Source: Pseudomonadota bacterium (GTDB lineage: Bacteria > Pseudomonadota > Gammaproteobacteria > Burkholderiales > Burkholderiaceae_E). From it: a DNA stretch of 10,412 nucleotides. The notes under the pieces were generated by a model that did no database searches, was not told the origin of the DNA, and worked only from the letters and a program-made list of their open reading frames with translations. This document shows, in pieces, positions 1 to 6,502 of the stretch (positions are counted from its first letter, which is position 1; each line of letters opens with the position of its first letter). The stretch lies in the NCBI GenBank assembly GCA_023388075.1, contig JAEWGX010000075.1:1-10412 (forward strand), read 5' to 3'. The translations under genes and the position numbers were made by a program.

Positions 1-641
1 TGCGTGACGGTGGTGGTGTCGGTCAGCTCGAGCTCGGAGCGCTCGCCAAGGAGCAGCTCCGCGCGGCCGTAGCTGGTGCGCACCTGGTCCGAGACGAGCG
101 TGGGCTCGACATAGTCGTCATTGGAGTAGCCGACGCCCGCGATCAGGTCGACGAACTGCTTCGGTCGTCTGTAGACGTGGTAGCCCAGGCCGGTGTTGAT
201 CGACCAGCGCTGGACCAGGTTCGCCGGTCGGTCCCGCAGCCAGTCCAGCATGCCGAAGTGAAACCACGCCGGGCTGATGTTCCAGTCGTAGCGCGCCCCG
301 GCGCTCACCTGGTCGGCGGTCGTCTCTCCCTCGTCCTCGCTGAAGAGGGCACGGCCGGTCAGCGTGAACTTGTCCTTCTCCGACTCCTTCACCGCGTCGA
401 CGGTGAGATTGACGCTGCGCGACGAGCTGTTGCCCGATGAGAAGCTGCCGCCGGCGCCAAGGGTGTAGCGCCAGGGCAGGCTGCCTTCGGGCGGGATCAC
501 GTCCGCCGTGAGTCGTGCATTCGCCTCCTGCAGGAGGCGCTCGCCCTCGCCCGCCTGGGCGAGGGCGGTTGCCGGCAACAGGCAGGCAACCAGAGCCGCG
601 GCCGCGACGAAGCGGCCCGGCGCCGGGCAGGGACACCGCAT
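1..641 (-). CDS. DUF481 (YdiY-like) outer-membrane protein, C-terminus outside window
   Basis: Read on the minus strand from ATG 641-639, after a strong Shine-Dalgarno run (AGGAGAGGAG, 5 nt before the ATG). 213 codons are visible with no stop, so the C-terminus is missing. Residues 1-28 form a signal peptide ending ATALA|QA. An LVAC stretch at residues 17-20 also fits a lipobox, but the barrel-like remainder favours ordinary signal peptidase I cleavage. From about residue 58 the chain shows alternating strands with DUF481 hallmarks: GNSSSRSVNLTVDA, ETTADQVSAGARYDWN, INTGLGYHVY, DLIAGVGYSNDDY. DUF481 proteins, including E. coli YdiY ('salt-induced outer membrane protein'), are predicted small beta-barrels of unproven function. 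The gene is divergent from the hydrolase at 807. Family call is firm; role unknown. Confidence 0.9.
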   Translation of the reverse strand, partial: MRCPCPAPGRFVAAAALVACLLPATALAQAGEGERLLQEANARLTADVIPPEGSLPWRYTLGAGGSFSSGNSSSRSVNLTVDAVKESEKDKFTLTGRALFSEDEGETTADQVSAGARYDWNISPAWFHFGMLDWLRDRPANLVQRWSINTGLGYHVYRRPKQFVDLIAGVGYSNDDYVEPTLVSDQVRTSYGRAELLLGERSELELTDTTTVT

Positions 642-719
642 GACTTCTCCTCTCCTGGGAAACCCGCGAGGATAACCAGTCGGTCCTCGCGCTCCGCCGA
701 ATAGTCGCCCTGCGCGCGC

Positions 720-736
720 GGCCACGTGTCGTGGCC
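720..736. repeat. Short inverted repeat in the divergent intergenic region
   Basis: A perfect 7-bp inverted repeat, GGCCACG, then 3 nt (TGT), then CGTGGCC. It lies in the 165-bp gap between the divergent DUF481 and hydrolase genes, 79 bp from the first start and 70 bp from the second. It could be an operator half-site pair or a chance palindrome; in DNA this GC-rich, 7-bp arms are expected by chance somewhere in the window. I found no convincing -35/-10 pair beside it. Confidence 0.3.
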
Positions 737-806
737 CAAATGTGACGGATTGCGCAGGCGAAGTGTCAGGAAGGCCAGATGATAAGGGCATCACCTGGAG
801 GTCGAC

Positions 807-1706
807 ATGTCGCATCGTCAACCGCTCGTCTTCGTCCCCGCCAACGGCATGGCGCGGCCGGTGTACCGGAAGATGCTGGTGGGGCTTTCCCACCGTTTCG
901 TTGCGAGCGGCATGGAACGGCTGGGACACGACCCGGCCTTTCCCGTGACCGAAGCCTGGCCACGGCTGGTGGACCAGCTTCGTCCGTACCTCGCCGCTGC
1001 GGGCGGACCGGTCACGCTGCTCGGGCACGGAAGCGGCGGATGGCTGGCCCTGCTCGCGGCCTATCGTGTGCCGGAGCGCGTCCGGGCGGTCATCCTGCTC
1101 GATGCGCCGGTGCCTGGCCCGGCGCAGGCACGGCTGCTCGCCTGGGTCAAGCGTCTCGGCCTCGGCGCGCTTCCGGGCCTCGCCTGTGGCCTGGACCGCC
1201 CCTCGACGAGCGCGCTCGATCCCGACTGCCTGCCGGCCTATCGACGCTTCGCCTGCCAGTCGACGGATGCCGCAAGTCAGGCCGCGCACAAGCGTCTGGC
1301 CGCGCACGAGCCAGACGCGAGGTGCGCCGCGCCGGACGGGCGCCGTTTCGACGCTGCGGTCCGTCGACGGCTGCACGCGACCTGGCCCGACGCGATCGGG
1401 CGCCTCGTCGCGGGCGGTGCGCCGGTGGACGGCCAGGGCCGGGTCGTGCCGGTCGGGTTCCTGCTGGGCACGCAATCGCCTCTCGCCCGGCGCTGCGGCC
1501 TGGCGGCAAGCCGCAGGCTGGCGGGCGATCACCTGCGCGCGATCGAGGGGTCCCATCTCTTTCCGCTCGAGCGCCCGCTGGTCACCGCCAAGGAGGTGGT
1601 GCACCTGCACGATCGCATGGTGCGGTTCGCCGCCGCGCCGGTGGCCGCCAGGCCGGTCGGCGACGCGGCACGCCTGCTGCCCGGGCGCGCGCACGCGGCG
1701 GCCTGA
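807..1706 (+). CDS. Alpha/beta hydrolase with atypical nucleophile elbow
   Basis: 299 residues; ATG 807 preceded by GGAGG with 5-nt spacing. The fold is recognisable from the first strand and oxyanion turn (LVFVPANGMARPVY, residues 6-19), GHDPAFPVTEAWPRLVDQL (41-59), the strand-turn-helix LLGHGSGGWLALLAAY (71-86), VILLDAP after it, and the C-terminal GSHLFPLERP with His250 in the catalytic-His position. This matches a proteobacterial hydrolase group with 'ANG' and 'GHDPxFPVT' motifs, whose elbow normally reads GHSLGG. Here it reads GHGSGG, so the nucleophile slot is Gly75 and a serine sits one place later (Ser76). The natural substrate of the group is unknown to me. It may be a serine hydrolase with a shifted nucleophile, or a catalytically dead relative. 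No signal peptide, so cytoplasmic. It is followed by a 119-bp gap holding no clear terminator. Confidence 0.85.
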   Translation: MSHRQPLVFVPANGMARPVYRKMLVGLSHRFVASGMERLGHDPAFPVTEAWPRLVDQLRPYLAAAGGPVTLLGHGSGGWLALLAAYRVPERVRAVILLDAPVPGPAQARLLAWVKRLGLGALPGLACGLDRPSTSALDPDCLPAYRRFACQSTDAASQAAHKRLAAHEPDARCAAPDGRRFDAAVRRRLHATWPDAIGRLVAGGAPVDGQGRVVPVGFLLGTQSPLARRCGLAASRRLAGDHLRAIEGSHLFPLERPLVTAKEVVHLHDRMVRFAAAPVAARPVGDAARLLPGRAHAAA

Positions 1707-1815
1707 GCGCGACCCAGGAGTCGGCCGCACGGCGCGCTCGCGCGAGACACGGTTATTCTCTCGGATGAAAGCGACCCCGCGCCTTGCGTGCGCGACGGTC
1801 GACGTCCATCAGTCC

Positions 1816-1819
1816 GGAG
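1816..1819 (+). promoter_or_regulatory. Ribosome binding site that sets the isomerase start
   Basis: GGAG 6 nt before ATG 1826. The same frame is open further upstream to a TTG at 1784, but that start would add 14 residues of non-conserved sequence and has no such site. The family N-terminus (MPRLAANLSMLY) begins exactly at 1826. Confidence 0.6.
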
Positions 1820-1825
1820 AACCCG

Positions 1826-2653
1826 ATGCCCCGACTCGCCGCGAACCTGTCCATGCTCTACCCGGAGCATCCGTTCCTCGATCGCTTCGCCGCCTGCGCC
1901 AGAGACGGATTCGAGGCGGTCGAGTTCCTGTTCCCCTACGATCATCCGGCGGCGACGCTGCGCGAGAGGCTGGACGACAACGGCCTGAAGCAGGTGCTGT
2001 TCAATACCGTCCCGGGCGACTTCGCCGCGGGCGAGCGCGGGCTCGCCTGCCTACCGGGACGTGAAGCGGAATTCCTGGCGGGCGTGGACCGTGCCATCGA
2101 GTACGCCACGGTGCTCGGATGCCCGCGGCTCCATGCGATGGCAGGCCTCGCGCCGTCCGCGACGCCGGGCGAGGACGATGTCGACGGCTCCAGCCGCGCG
2201 CGGCTTCGCGACACCTACGTCGCGAACCTCGCGGAGGCGGCTGCCCGGTGTCGTTCGGCGGGACTGGAGCTGCTGATCGAGCCGATCAACCCACGCGACA
2301 TCCCGGGCTACTTCCTCAACACCCAGGCGGAGGCGCATGCGGTGGTCCGGGCCGTGGGCGCGCCCAACCTGAAGGTGCAGATGGATCTCTACCACTGCCA
2401 GATCGTCGAGGGCGACCTCGCCATGCGGATCCGGCAGTGGCTGCCCGGAGTGGGGCACATCCAGATCGCGGGCGTGCCGGAGCGGCACGAGCCCGACGTC
2501 GGCGAGATCAACTACCCGTACCTCTTTCGCCTGCTCGACGAGCTCGGCTACGACGGCTGGATCGGGTGCGAATACCGGCCGGCCGGCGGGGACCGCCCAG
2601 GCGCGACCAGCGCCGGTCTCGCCTGGGCGCGTGCCTGGCTCCCCCGCCGCTGA
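1826..2653 (+). CDS. hyi: Hydroxypyruvate isomerase / 2-oxo-tetronate isomerase family protein
   Basis: 275 residues, slightly longer than the usual 258-260. The family is a xylose-isomerase-like TIM barrel, metal-dependent and cytoplasmic. It interconverts hydroxypyruvate and tartronate semialdehyde (Hyi) or isomerises 2-oxo-tetronates (OtnI). Family features are the N-terminal LAANLSMLY and FLDRFAACARDGFEAVEFLFPY, LNTVPGDFAAG-like segment, LLIEPINPRDIPGYFL with Glu152, VQMDLYHCQ with Asp187 and His190, GHIQIAG, and GWIGCEYRP with Glu249. Glu152, Asp187, His190 and Glu249 are in the expected metal/catalytic positions by analogy. The two activities cannot be told apart from sequence alone. 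No glyoxylate carboligase, tartronate semialdehyde reductase or tetronate kinase lies nearby. The stop is 24 bp before purC, suggesting co-transcription with the purine genes. Family call strong, substrate moderate. Confidence 0.88.
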   Translation: MPRLAANLSMLYPEHPFLDRFAACARDGFEAVEFLFPYDHPAATLRERLDDNGLKQVLFNTVPGDFAAGERGLACLPGREAEFLAGVDRAIEYATVLGCPRLHAMAGLAPSATPGEDDVDGSSRARLRDTYVANLAEAAARCRSAGLELLIEPINPRDIPGYFLNTQAEAHAVVRAVGAPNLKVQMDLYHCQIVEGDLAMRIRQWLPGVGHIQIAGVPERHEPDVGEINYPYLFRLLDELGYDGWIGCEYRPAGGDRPGATSAGLAWARAWLPRR

Positions 2654-2677
2654 CAGGCAGGCAAGGAGCAGGGAACC

Positions 2678-3580
2678 ATGGATACCCTCTACCGCGCGAC
2701 GCTGCGCTCGCTGCCACTGATCGGCAGCGGCAAGGTGCGCGACATCTATGCCGTCGGCGAGGATCGCCTGCTCATGGTCACCAGCGATCGCCTGTCGGCC
2801 TTCGACGTGGTCATGTCCGAGCCGATCCCGGGCAAGGGCGGGGTGCTCAACAGCCTCGCGTTGTTCTGGTTCGAGCGGCTCGCCGACATCGTCCCCAACC
2901 ACCTGACCGGCGTCGATCCGGCCGAGGTCGTCGCGCCCGAGGAGATCGAGCAGGTGCGGGGCCGGTCGATGGTCGTGCGCCGCCTGCAGCCCATTCTCGT
3001 CGAGGCGGTGGTGCGCGGCTACCTGGCGGGCTCGGGCTACAAGGAGTACGTCGAGCAAGGCAGCGTGAGCGGCATCGCGCTGCCCGCGGGGTTGCGGCTG
3101 GCGGAGAAGCTGCCGGAGCCGATCTTCACGCCGGCCGCCAAGGCGGCGATGGGCGAGCACGACGAGAACATCTCGTTCGAGCGCATGGTGGCGGTCACGG
3201 GTCGCCCGCTCGCCGAGCGGATCCGGGAGATCAGCATCGCGCTCTACCGTCGCGCGAGCGAGCATGCGGCGGCGCGCGGCATCATCATCGCGGACACCAA
3301 GTTCGAGTTCGGGCTCGACGCCGACGGCACGCTCGTCCTCATGGACGAGGTGCTGACGCCGGATTCGTCGCGCTTCTGGCCGGCGGGCGACTACCGTGTC
3401 GGCATCTCGCCGCCGAGCTACGACAAGCAGTTCGTGCGGGACTACCTCGAGACGGTTCCGGGTTGGAACAAGCGGGCGCCGCCGCCGCCGCTGCCGGCGA
3501 ACGTGATCGCGGCCACTGCCGCGCGCTATCGCGAGGCGCTCGAGCGGCTCACCGGCAGCGTCGGCGAGCCGCACAGGTAG
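2678..3580 (+). CDS. purC: Phosphoribosylaminoimidazole-succinocarboxamide synthase (SAICAR synthetase)
   Basis: 300 residues; ATG 2678 with AAGGAG 9 nt upstream. In de novo purine synthesis it uses ATP to join CAIR and L-aspartate to give SAICAR, in the cytoplasm. Visible motifs are the N-terminal nucleotide-binding GKVRDIYAVGEDRLLMV, SDRLSAFDVVM, IPGKGGVLN, VVRRLQPILVEAVVRGYLAGSG (in part), FTPAAKAAMGEHDENISFE, IADTKFEFG (about residues 204-212, the signature with the Asp206-Lys pair), LMDEVLTPDSSRFW and SYDKQFVRDYLE. Length and motifs match the longer, yeast-Ade1-like bacterial type rather than the roughly 240-residue E. coli type. A run of prolines encoded by CCG repeats near residue 268 falls in a loop that is proline-rich in this group. 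The next gene, purE, begins 10 bp later. Confidence 0.97.
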   Translation: MDTLYRATLRSLPLIGSGKVRDIYAVGEDRLLMVTSDRLSAFDVVMSEPIPGKGGVLNSLALFWFERLADIVPNHLTGVDPAEVVAPEEIEQVRGRSMVVRRLQPILVEAVVRGYLAGSGYKEYVEQGSVSGIALPAGLRLAEKLPEPIFTPAAKAAMGEHDENISFERMVAVTGRPLAERIREISIALYRRASEHAAARGIIIADTKFEFGLDADGTLVLMDEVLTPDSSRFWPAGDYRVGISPPSYDKQFVRDYLETVPGWNKRAPPPPLPANVIAATAARYREALERLTGSVGEPHR

Positions 3581-3590
3581 AATCGGGCGC

Positions 3591-4100
3591 ATGACGCCGC
3601 CAGCCTCTTCAGCCGCCGATCCCCTCGTGGGCGTCGTGATGGGCAGCAGCAGCGACTGGGAAGTCATGCAGCATGCCGTCGCGGTGCTGCGCCAGCTCCT
3701 GGTGCCTTTCGAGGCACGGGTTGTCTCGGCGCACCGCATGCCCGACGCCATGTTCCGCTACGCGGAGCAAGCGCAGGGCCGCGGGCTGCGCGCGATCATC
3801 GCCGGCGCCGGCGGCGCGGCACACCTGCCGGGAATGCTCGCGGCCAAGACCACCGTGCCGGTGCTCGGCGTGCCCGTGCCCAGTCGCCATCTGAACGGGC
3901 AGGACTCCCTGCTCTCGATCGTGCAGATGCCGCGCGGCGTGCCGGTGGCGACCTTCGCGATCGGCGAGGCAGGCGCCGCCAACGCGGCGCTGTTCGCGGC
4001 GGCGATGCTCGCAACCGGCGACGCGCGGCTAGCGACGGCGCTGGCCGAGTTTCGCGCGGCACAGACCGCCGCCGCTGCCGGCGTGACGTTGCCGACGTAG
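3591..4100 (+). CDS. purE: N5-carboxyaminoimidazole ribonucleotide mutase
   Basis: 169 residues. It rearranges N5-CAIR to CAIR, the step after PurK and before PurC; class I PurE forms octamers. Hallmarks are GSSSDW (18-23), SAHRMP (46-51) with His48 matching the catalytic His of E. coli PurE, AGAGGAAHLPGM, the active-site stretch HLNGQDSLLSIVQMPRGVPV and an ATFAIG segment. The common SAHRTP motif reads SAHRMP here, a conservative change. A short alanine-rich tail ends the protein. The Shine-Dalgarno sequence is poor: the only purine-rich stretch, AGGTAG, overlaps the purC stop codon, suggesting translation coupled to purC. purK starts 6 bp later and in the same reading frame. Confidence 0.97.
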   Translation: MTPPASSAADPLVGVVMGSSSDWEVMQHAVAVLRQLLVPFEARVVSAHRMPDAMFRYAEQAQGRGLRAIIAGAGGAAHLPGMLAAKTTVPVLGVPVPSRHLNGQDSLLSIVQMPRGVPVATFAIGEAGAANAALFAAAMLATGDARLATALAEFRAAQTAAAAGVTLPT

Positions 4101-4106
4101 CCTGAC

Positions 4107-5450
4107 GTGGCAAGCGGCAGGATCGATACCGCTGGTTCAGGCGCGGCCTGGCTCGCTCCGGGCAGCTGGCTGGGCGTCATGGGCGGCGGCCAGCTCGGAC
4201 GCATGTTCGCCGCCGCGGCGCAGTCGATGGGTTACCGCGTGTGCGTGCTGGATCCTGATGCGGACAGCCCGGCGGGTCGCATCGCGGAGCGCCATCTTCG
4301 CGCCGACTACCTGGACGCGGAGGCGCTCGCCGAGATGGGCGCGCTGTGCGGTGCCGTGACGACCGAGTTCGAGAACGTGCCGGCGCAGGCGCTTGCCACG
4401 CTCGCGCGTCACTGTCGCGTCACGCCCCGGGCGGAGGCTGTCGCGATCGCGCAGGATCGGATCGCGGAGAAGCAGTTCATCGCCGGTTGCGGCGTGGCGA
4501 CGGCGCCCTTCACCGCCGTGCGCGAGGTGGCGGACCTTCATGCGCTCTCGGCGGTCCAAGGCGATCCGGCCGGTCGCCCCGCGGGCGACCGGCAAAGCCT
4601 CTTTCCGGGGATCCTCAAGGTTGCCCGGCTCGGCTACGACGGCAAGGGACAGGCGCAGGTCGCGACGCTCGCCGATGCGGTGGCCGCCTTCGAGCGGTTC
4701 TCGCGCGAGCGCGCGGGCGCCCACGCAGCCGGCCGCGCGGACAGTGCAGCGGTGCCGTGCGTTTTGGAGCGAAGGCTGGATCTCGCCTGCGAGATCTCGG
4801 TGGTGGTGGCGCGGGCCGACGACGGCACCGCGGTGACCTTCCCGGTGGGCAGGAACGTGCATCGCGACGGCATCCTCGCCAGCACGACCGTGCCGGCGGA
4901 TATCGACACGTCGCTCGCCGGGCGCGCGCGCCGCGACGCGCTGACCATCGCCGAGCGGCTCGGCTATGTCGGTGTGCTCTGCGTGGAGTTCTTCGTGCTG
5001 GCCGACGGCACGCTCGTCGCCAACGAGATGGCGCCGCGACCGCACAACTCGGGTCACTGGAGCATCGAGGCGGCTACCACCAGTCAGTTCGCGCAGCAGG
5101 CACGGATCATGGCTGGCCTGCCGCTCGGTGCCACCGACCTACTTTCACCGGTCGTGATGCTGAACATCCTTGGCGATGCCTGGTTCCCCGGATCGCGGAG
5201 TGATGCGAGTCCGGCCGGCGCCTCTGCGCCGGGCGGCAAGCCGCGGGATCCACGGGAACCGCGAGAGCCGCGAGAGCCCGACTGGGTTGCGCTGCTCGCC
5301 GTGCCCGGCGCGAGCCTGCATCTCTACGGAAAGGCCGACGCGAGGCCCGGCCGCAAGATGGGGCACGTCACCGTGGTCGCGCCCACACCGGACGAGGCGC
5401 GCGCCCGGGCCGCGTCGATCGCCCCGCTGATCGGGCAGCACCTGGGATGA
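4107..5450 (+). CDS. purK: N5-carboxyaminoimidazole ribonucleotide synthase
   Basis: 447 residues, GTG start; typical PurK proteins have about 355-400. It carboxylates AIR with bicarbonate and ATP to N5-CAIR for PurE. It is an ATP-grasp enzyme: GVMGGGQLGRMFAAAAQSMG (pre-ATP-grasp Gly loop, about 24-43), TTEFENVPA, the ATP-grasp core with KVARLGYDGKGQ, EISVVVAR, LCVEFFVLADGTLVANEMAP, RPHNSGHWSIEA and the C-terminal LHLYGKADARPGRKMGHVTV. The extra length sits in loops: around residues 152-164, around 202-214, and a low-complexity PRD/PRE stretch at about 362-393. The first ATG in frame lies inside the Gly loop, so the GTG, two codons after the purE stop, is the best start, though without a clear ribosome binding site. 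It ends in a 4-bp ATGA overlap with sua5. Confidence 0.96.
   Translation: MASGRIDTAGSGAAWLAPGSWLGVMGGGQLGRMFAAAAQSMGYRVCVLDPDADSPAGRIAERHLRADYLDAEALAEMGALCGAVTTEFENVPAQALATLARHCRVTPRAEAVAIAQDRIAEKQFIAGCGVATAPFTAVREVADLHALSAVQGDPAGRPAGDRQSLFPGILKVARLGYDGKGQAQVATLADAVAAFERFSRERAGAHAAGRADSAAVPCVLERRLDLACEISVVVARADDGTAVTFPVGRNVHRDGILASTTVPADIDTSLAGRARRDALTIAERLGYVGVLCVEFFVLADGTLVANEMAPRPHNSGHWSIEAATTSQFAQQARIMAGLPLGATDLLSPVVMLNILGDAWFPGSRSDASPAGASAPGGKPRDPREPREPREPDWVALLAVPGASLHLYGKADARPGRKMGHVTVVAPTPDEARARAASIAPLIGQHLG
4569..4593. repeat. Perfect 11-bp inverted repeat inside purK
   Basis: Arm GCCGGTCGCCC at 4569-4579, a 3-nt centre, then its exact reverse complement at 4583-4593. It encodes the Ala-Gly-Arg-Pro-Ala-Gly-Asp-Arg segment of a PurK loop that looks longer than in relatives. 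The right-arm 11-mer recurs exactly at 6457-6467 in the 3' tail of sua5, where the left arm is only loosely matched. It could be a small in-frame palindromic element or a chance palindrome in GC-rich coding DNA. Confidence 0.55.
5211..5236. repeat. Imperfect hairpin in the purK low-complexity insertion
   Basis: CCGGCGC at 5215-5221, a CTCT loop, then GCGCCGG at 5226-5232. Three more outer pairs (5211-5213 with 5234-5236) follow after one mismatch. It lies immediately before the 9-bp tandem repeat, in the part of PurK with no counterpart in the family core. Confidence 0.4.
5241..5276 (+). repeat. 9-bp tandem repeat in purK encoding Pro-Arg-Asp/Glu
   Basis: Four in-frame 9-bp units of form CCNCGNGAN, encoding PRD, PRE, PRE, PRE and followed by Pro-Asp. 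The last two units (5259-5267 and 5268-5276) are identical, and the first two differ at third codon positions plus one Asp/Glu change. The pattern fits slippage or unit duplication within a tolerated surface loop, codons 379-390 of purK. Copy number could vary between strains without breaking the frame. Confidence 0.8.
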
Positions 5451-6502
5451 ATCGCGAAGCGACGCCCGCGGAGGTCGAGGCGGCCGTCTCCGCGCTCGCC
5501 GCCGGCGCCGTCGTCGGCCTGCCGACCGAAACGGTGTACGGGCTCGCAGCGGACGCCGCCAACGCCGCGGCGATCGCGGCGATCTATCGCATCAAGGGCC
5601 GGCCCACGGACCACCCGCTGATCGTGCACGTGCTCGATGCGCAAGCGGCGCGCCGGTGGGCGCGCTGGAGCGACGCGGCCGAACGCCTTGCCGTCGCGTT
5701 CTGGCCGGGTCCGCTCACCATCGTGCTGGAGCGGCATGCGGACGCGCCGGCATGGGCGTGTGCCGGCTACCCCACCATCGCCGTGCGCGCGCCCTCGCAT
5801 CCTGTCGCCCGCCGGGTGCTGGCGCGGCTCGCCGAGGTCGGGATCACCGGGCTCGCCGCCCCTTCGGCCAACCGCTTCGGGCGGGTCAGCCCGACGACCG
5901 CGGCGCACGTGCGCGCCGACCTCGGCGACGACGTCGCGGTCGTGCTCGACGGTGGTCCTGCCGAGGTCGGCATCGAATCGACCATCGTCGACCTCTCGCG
6001 CGGGCGTCCGGTGCTGCTGCGGCCAGGGCACATCGGCGCCGCGGCGCTGTCACGCGTGCTGGAAGAACCGGTGCTGCCGGCCGACGCCGAGGCACCGCGG
6101 GTGCCCGGCGCCTTGCCGTCGCACTACGCGCCCGCGACGCCGCTCGAGCTGGCTCCGGCGCAGGAGCTGCACGCCCGGATCGCGGCGGCTCAGGCGGCGG
6201 GGAAACGCGTCGCGGTATGGAGCACCAGGCCGGTCGAGGCCGAAGATCGCAGGCAGGTGACCTGGCTTGCGCGTCCGGATTCACCGACAGCGACGGAGCA
6301 GGCGCTGTACGACACGCTCCGCCGGCTCGATGCCGAAGGCGCGGATCTCATCCTGGTCGAGGCGCCGCCAGCGACCGACCTCTGGGAAGCGATCCGGGAC
6401 CGCCTCGTCCGGGCCGCGGCTCAGGACCCTGGGCTCGCGGCGCCGGGTCCCTCCGGGGGCGACCGGCTCAGGCGCGGACGAGCAGCGCCCAGGCCGCGAT
6501 GA
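5447..6502 (+). CDS. sua5: L-threonylcarbamoyladenylate synthase, Sua5 type
   Basis: 351 residues. It makes threonylcarbamoyl-AMP from threonine, bicarbonate and ATP, the first step of N6-threonylcarbamoyladenosine (t6A) at position 37 of ANN-decoding tRNAs. The YrdC domain covers about residues 8-200: GLPTETVYGLAADA (24-37), the Lys-x-Arg motif IKGRPTDHPL with Lys50 and Arg52, WPGPLTIVL, PTIAVRAPSHPVA, APSANRFGRVSPT with Ser140 and Asn142, and STIVDLS. Linker PGALPSHYAPATPLEL leads to the smaller C-terminal Sua5 domain (about 235-330), which separates Sua5 from the single-domain TsaC. The last 25 or so residues are an Arg/Pro/Gly-rich tail with no domain character; its final 35 nt run antisense to the small membrane-protein gene. 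ATG 5447 overlaps the purK stop by 4 bp, so translational coupling is likely. Confidence 0.95.
   Translation: MNREATPAEVEAAVSALAAGAVVGLPTETVYGLAADAANAAAIAAIYRIKGRPTDHPLIVHVLDAQAARRWARWSDAAERLAVAFWPGPLTIVLERHADAPAWACAGYPTIAVRAPSHPVARRVLARLAEVGITGLAAPSANRFGRVSPTTAAHVRADLGDDVAVVLDGGPAEVGIESTIVDLSRGRPVLLRPGHIGAAALSRVLEEPVLPADAEAPRVPGALPSHYAPATPLELAPAQELHARIAAAQAAGKRVAVWSTRPVEAEDRRQVTWLARPDSPTATEQALYDTLRRLDAEGADLILVEAPPATDLWEAIRDRLVRAAAQDPGLAAPGPSGGDRLRRGRAAPRPR

Noticed and set aside
1737..1746. CTCGCGCGAG palindrome after the hydrolase gene as a terminator
   Set aside because: The stem is too short, has no loop and no T-run; alternating CG runs produce such palindromes by chance.
1784..1825. 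Earlier TTG start for the isomerase gene
   Set aside because: It adds 14 residues without family similarity and lacks a ribosome binding site, whereas ATG 1826 has GGAG at good spacing.
2051..3751. Long open frame on the minus strand across hyi, purC and purE
   Set aside because: It is antisense to three confidently assigned genes, has no recognisable domain, and shows the Arg/Ala/His-rich composition typical of shadow frames in GC-rich DNA.
4710..4739. 7-bp inverted repeat with 16-nt spacer in the third PurK loop, as another palindromic element
   Set aside because: Short arms of pure CG with a long spacer are expected by chance in this composition; it does not match the 4569-4593 arms.
4137..5057. 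Minus-strand open frame of about 300 codons inside purK
   Set aside because: Antisense shadow of an ATP-grasp enzyme; no domain motifs and no ribosome binding site in a sensible place.
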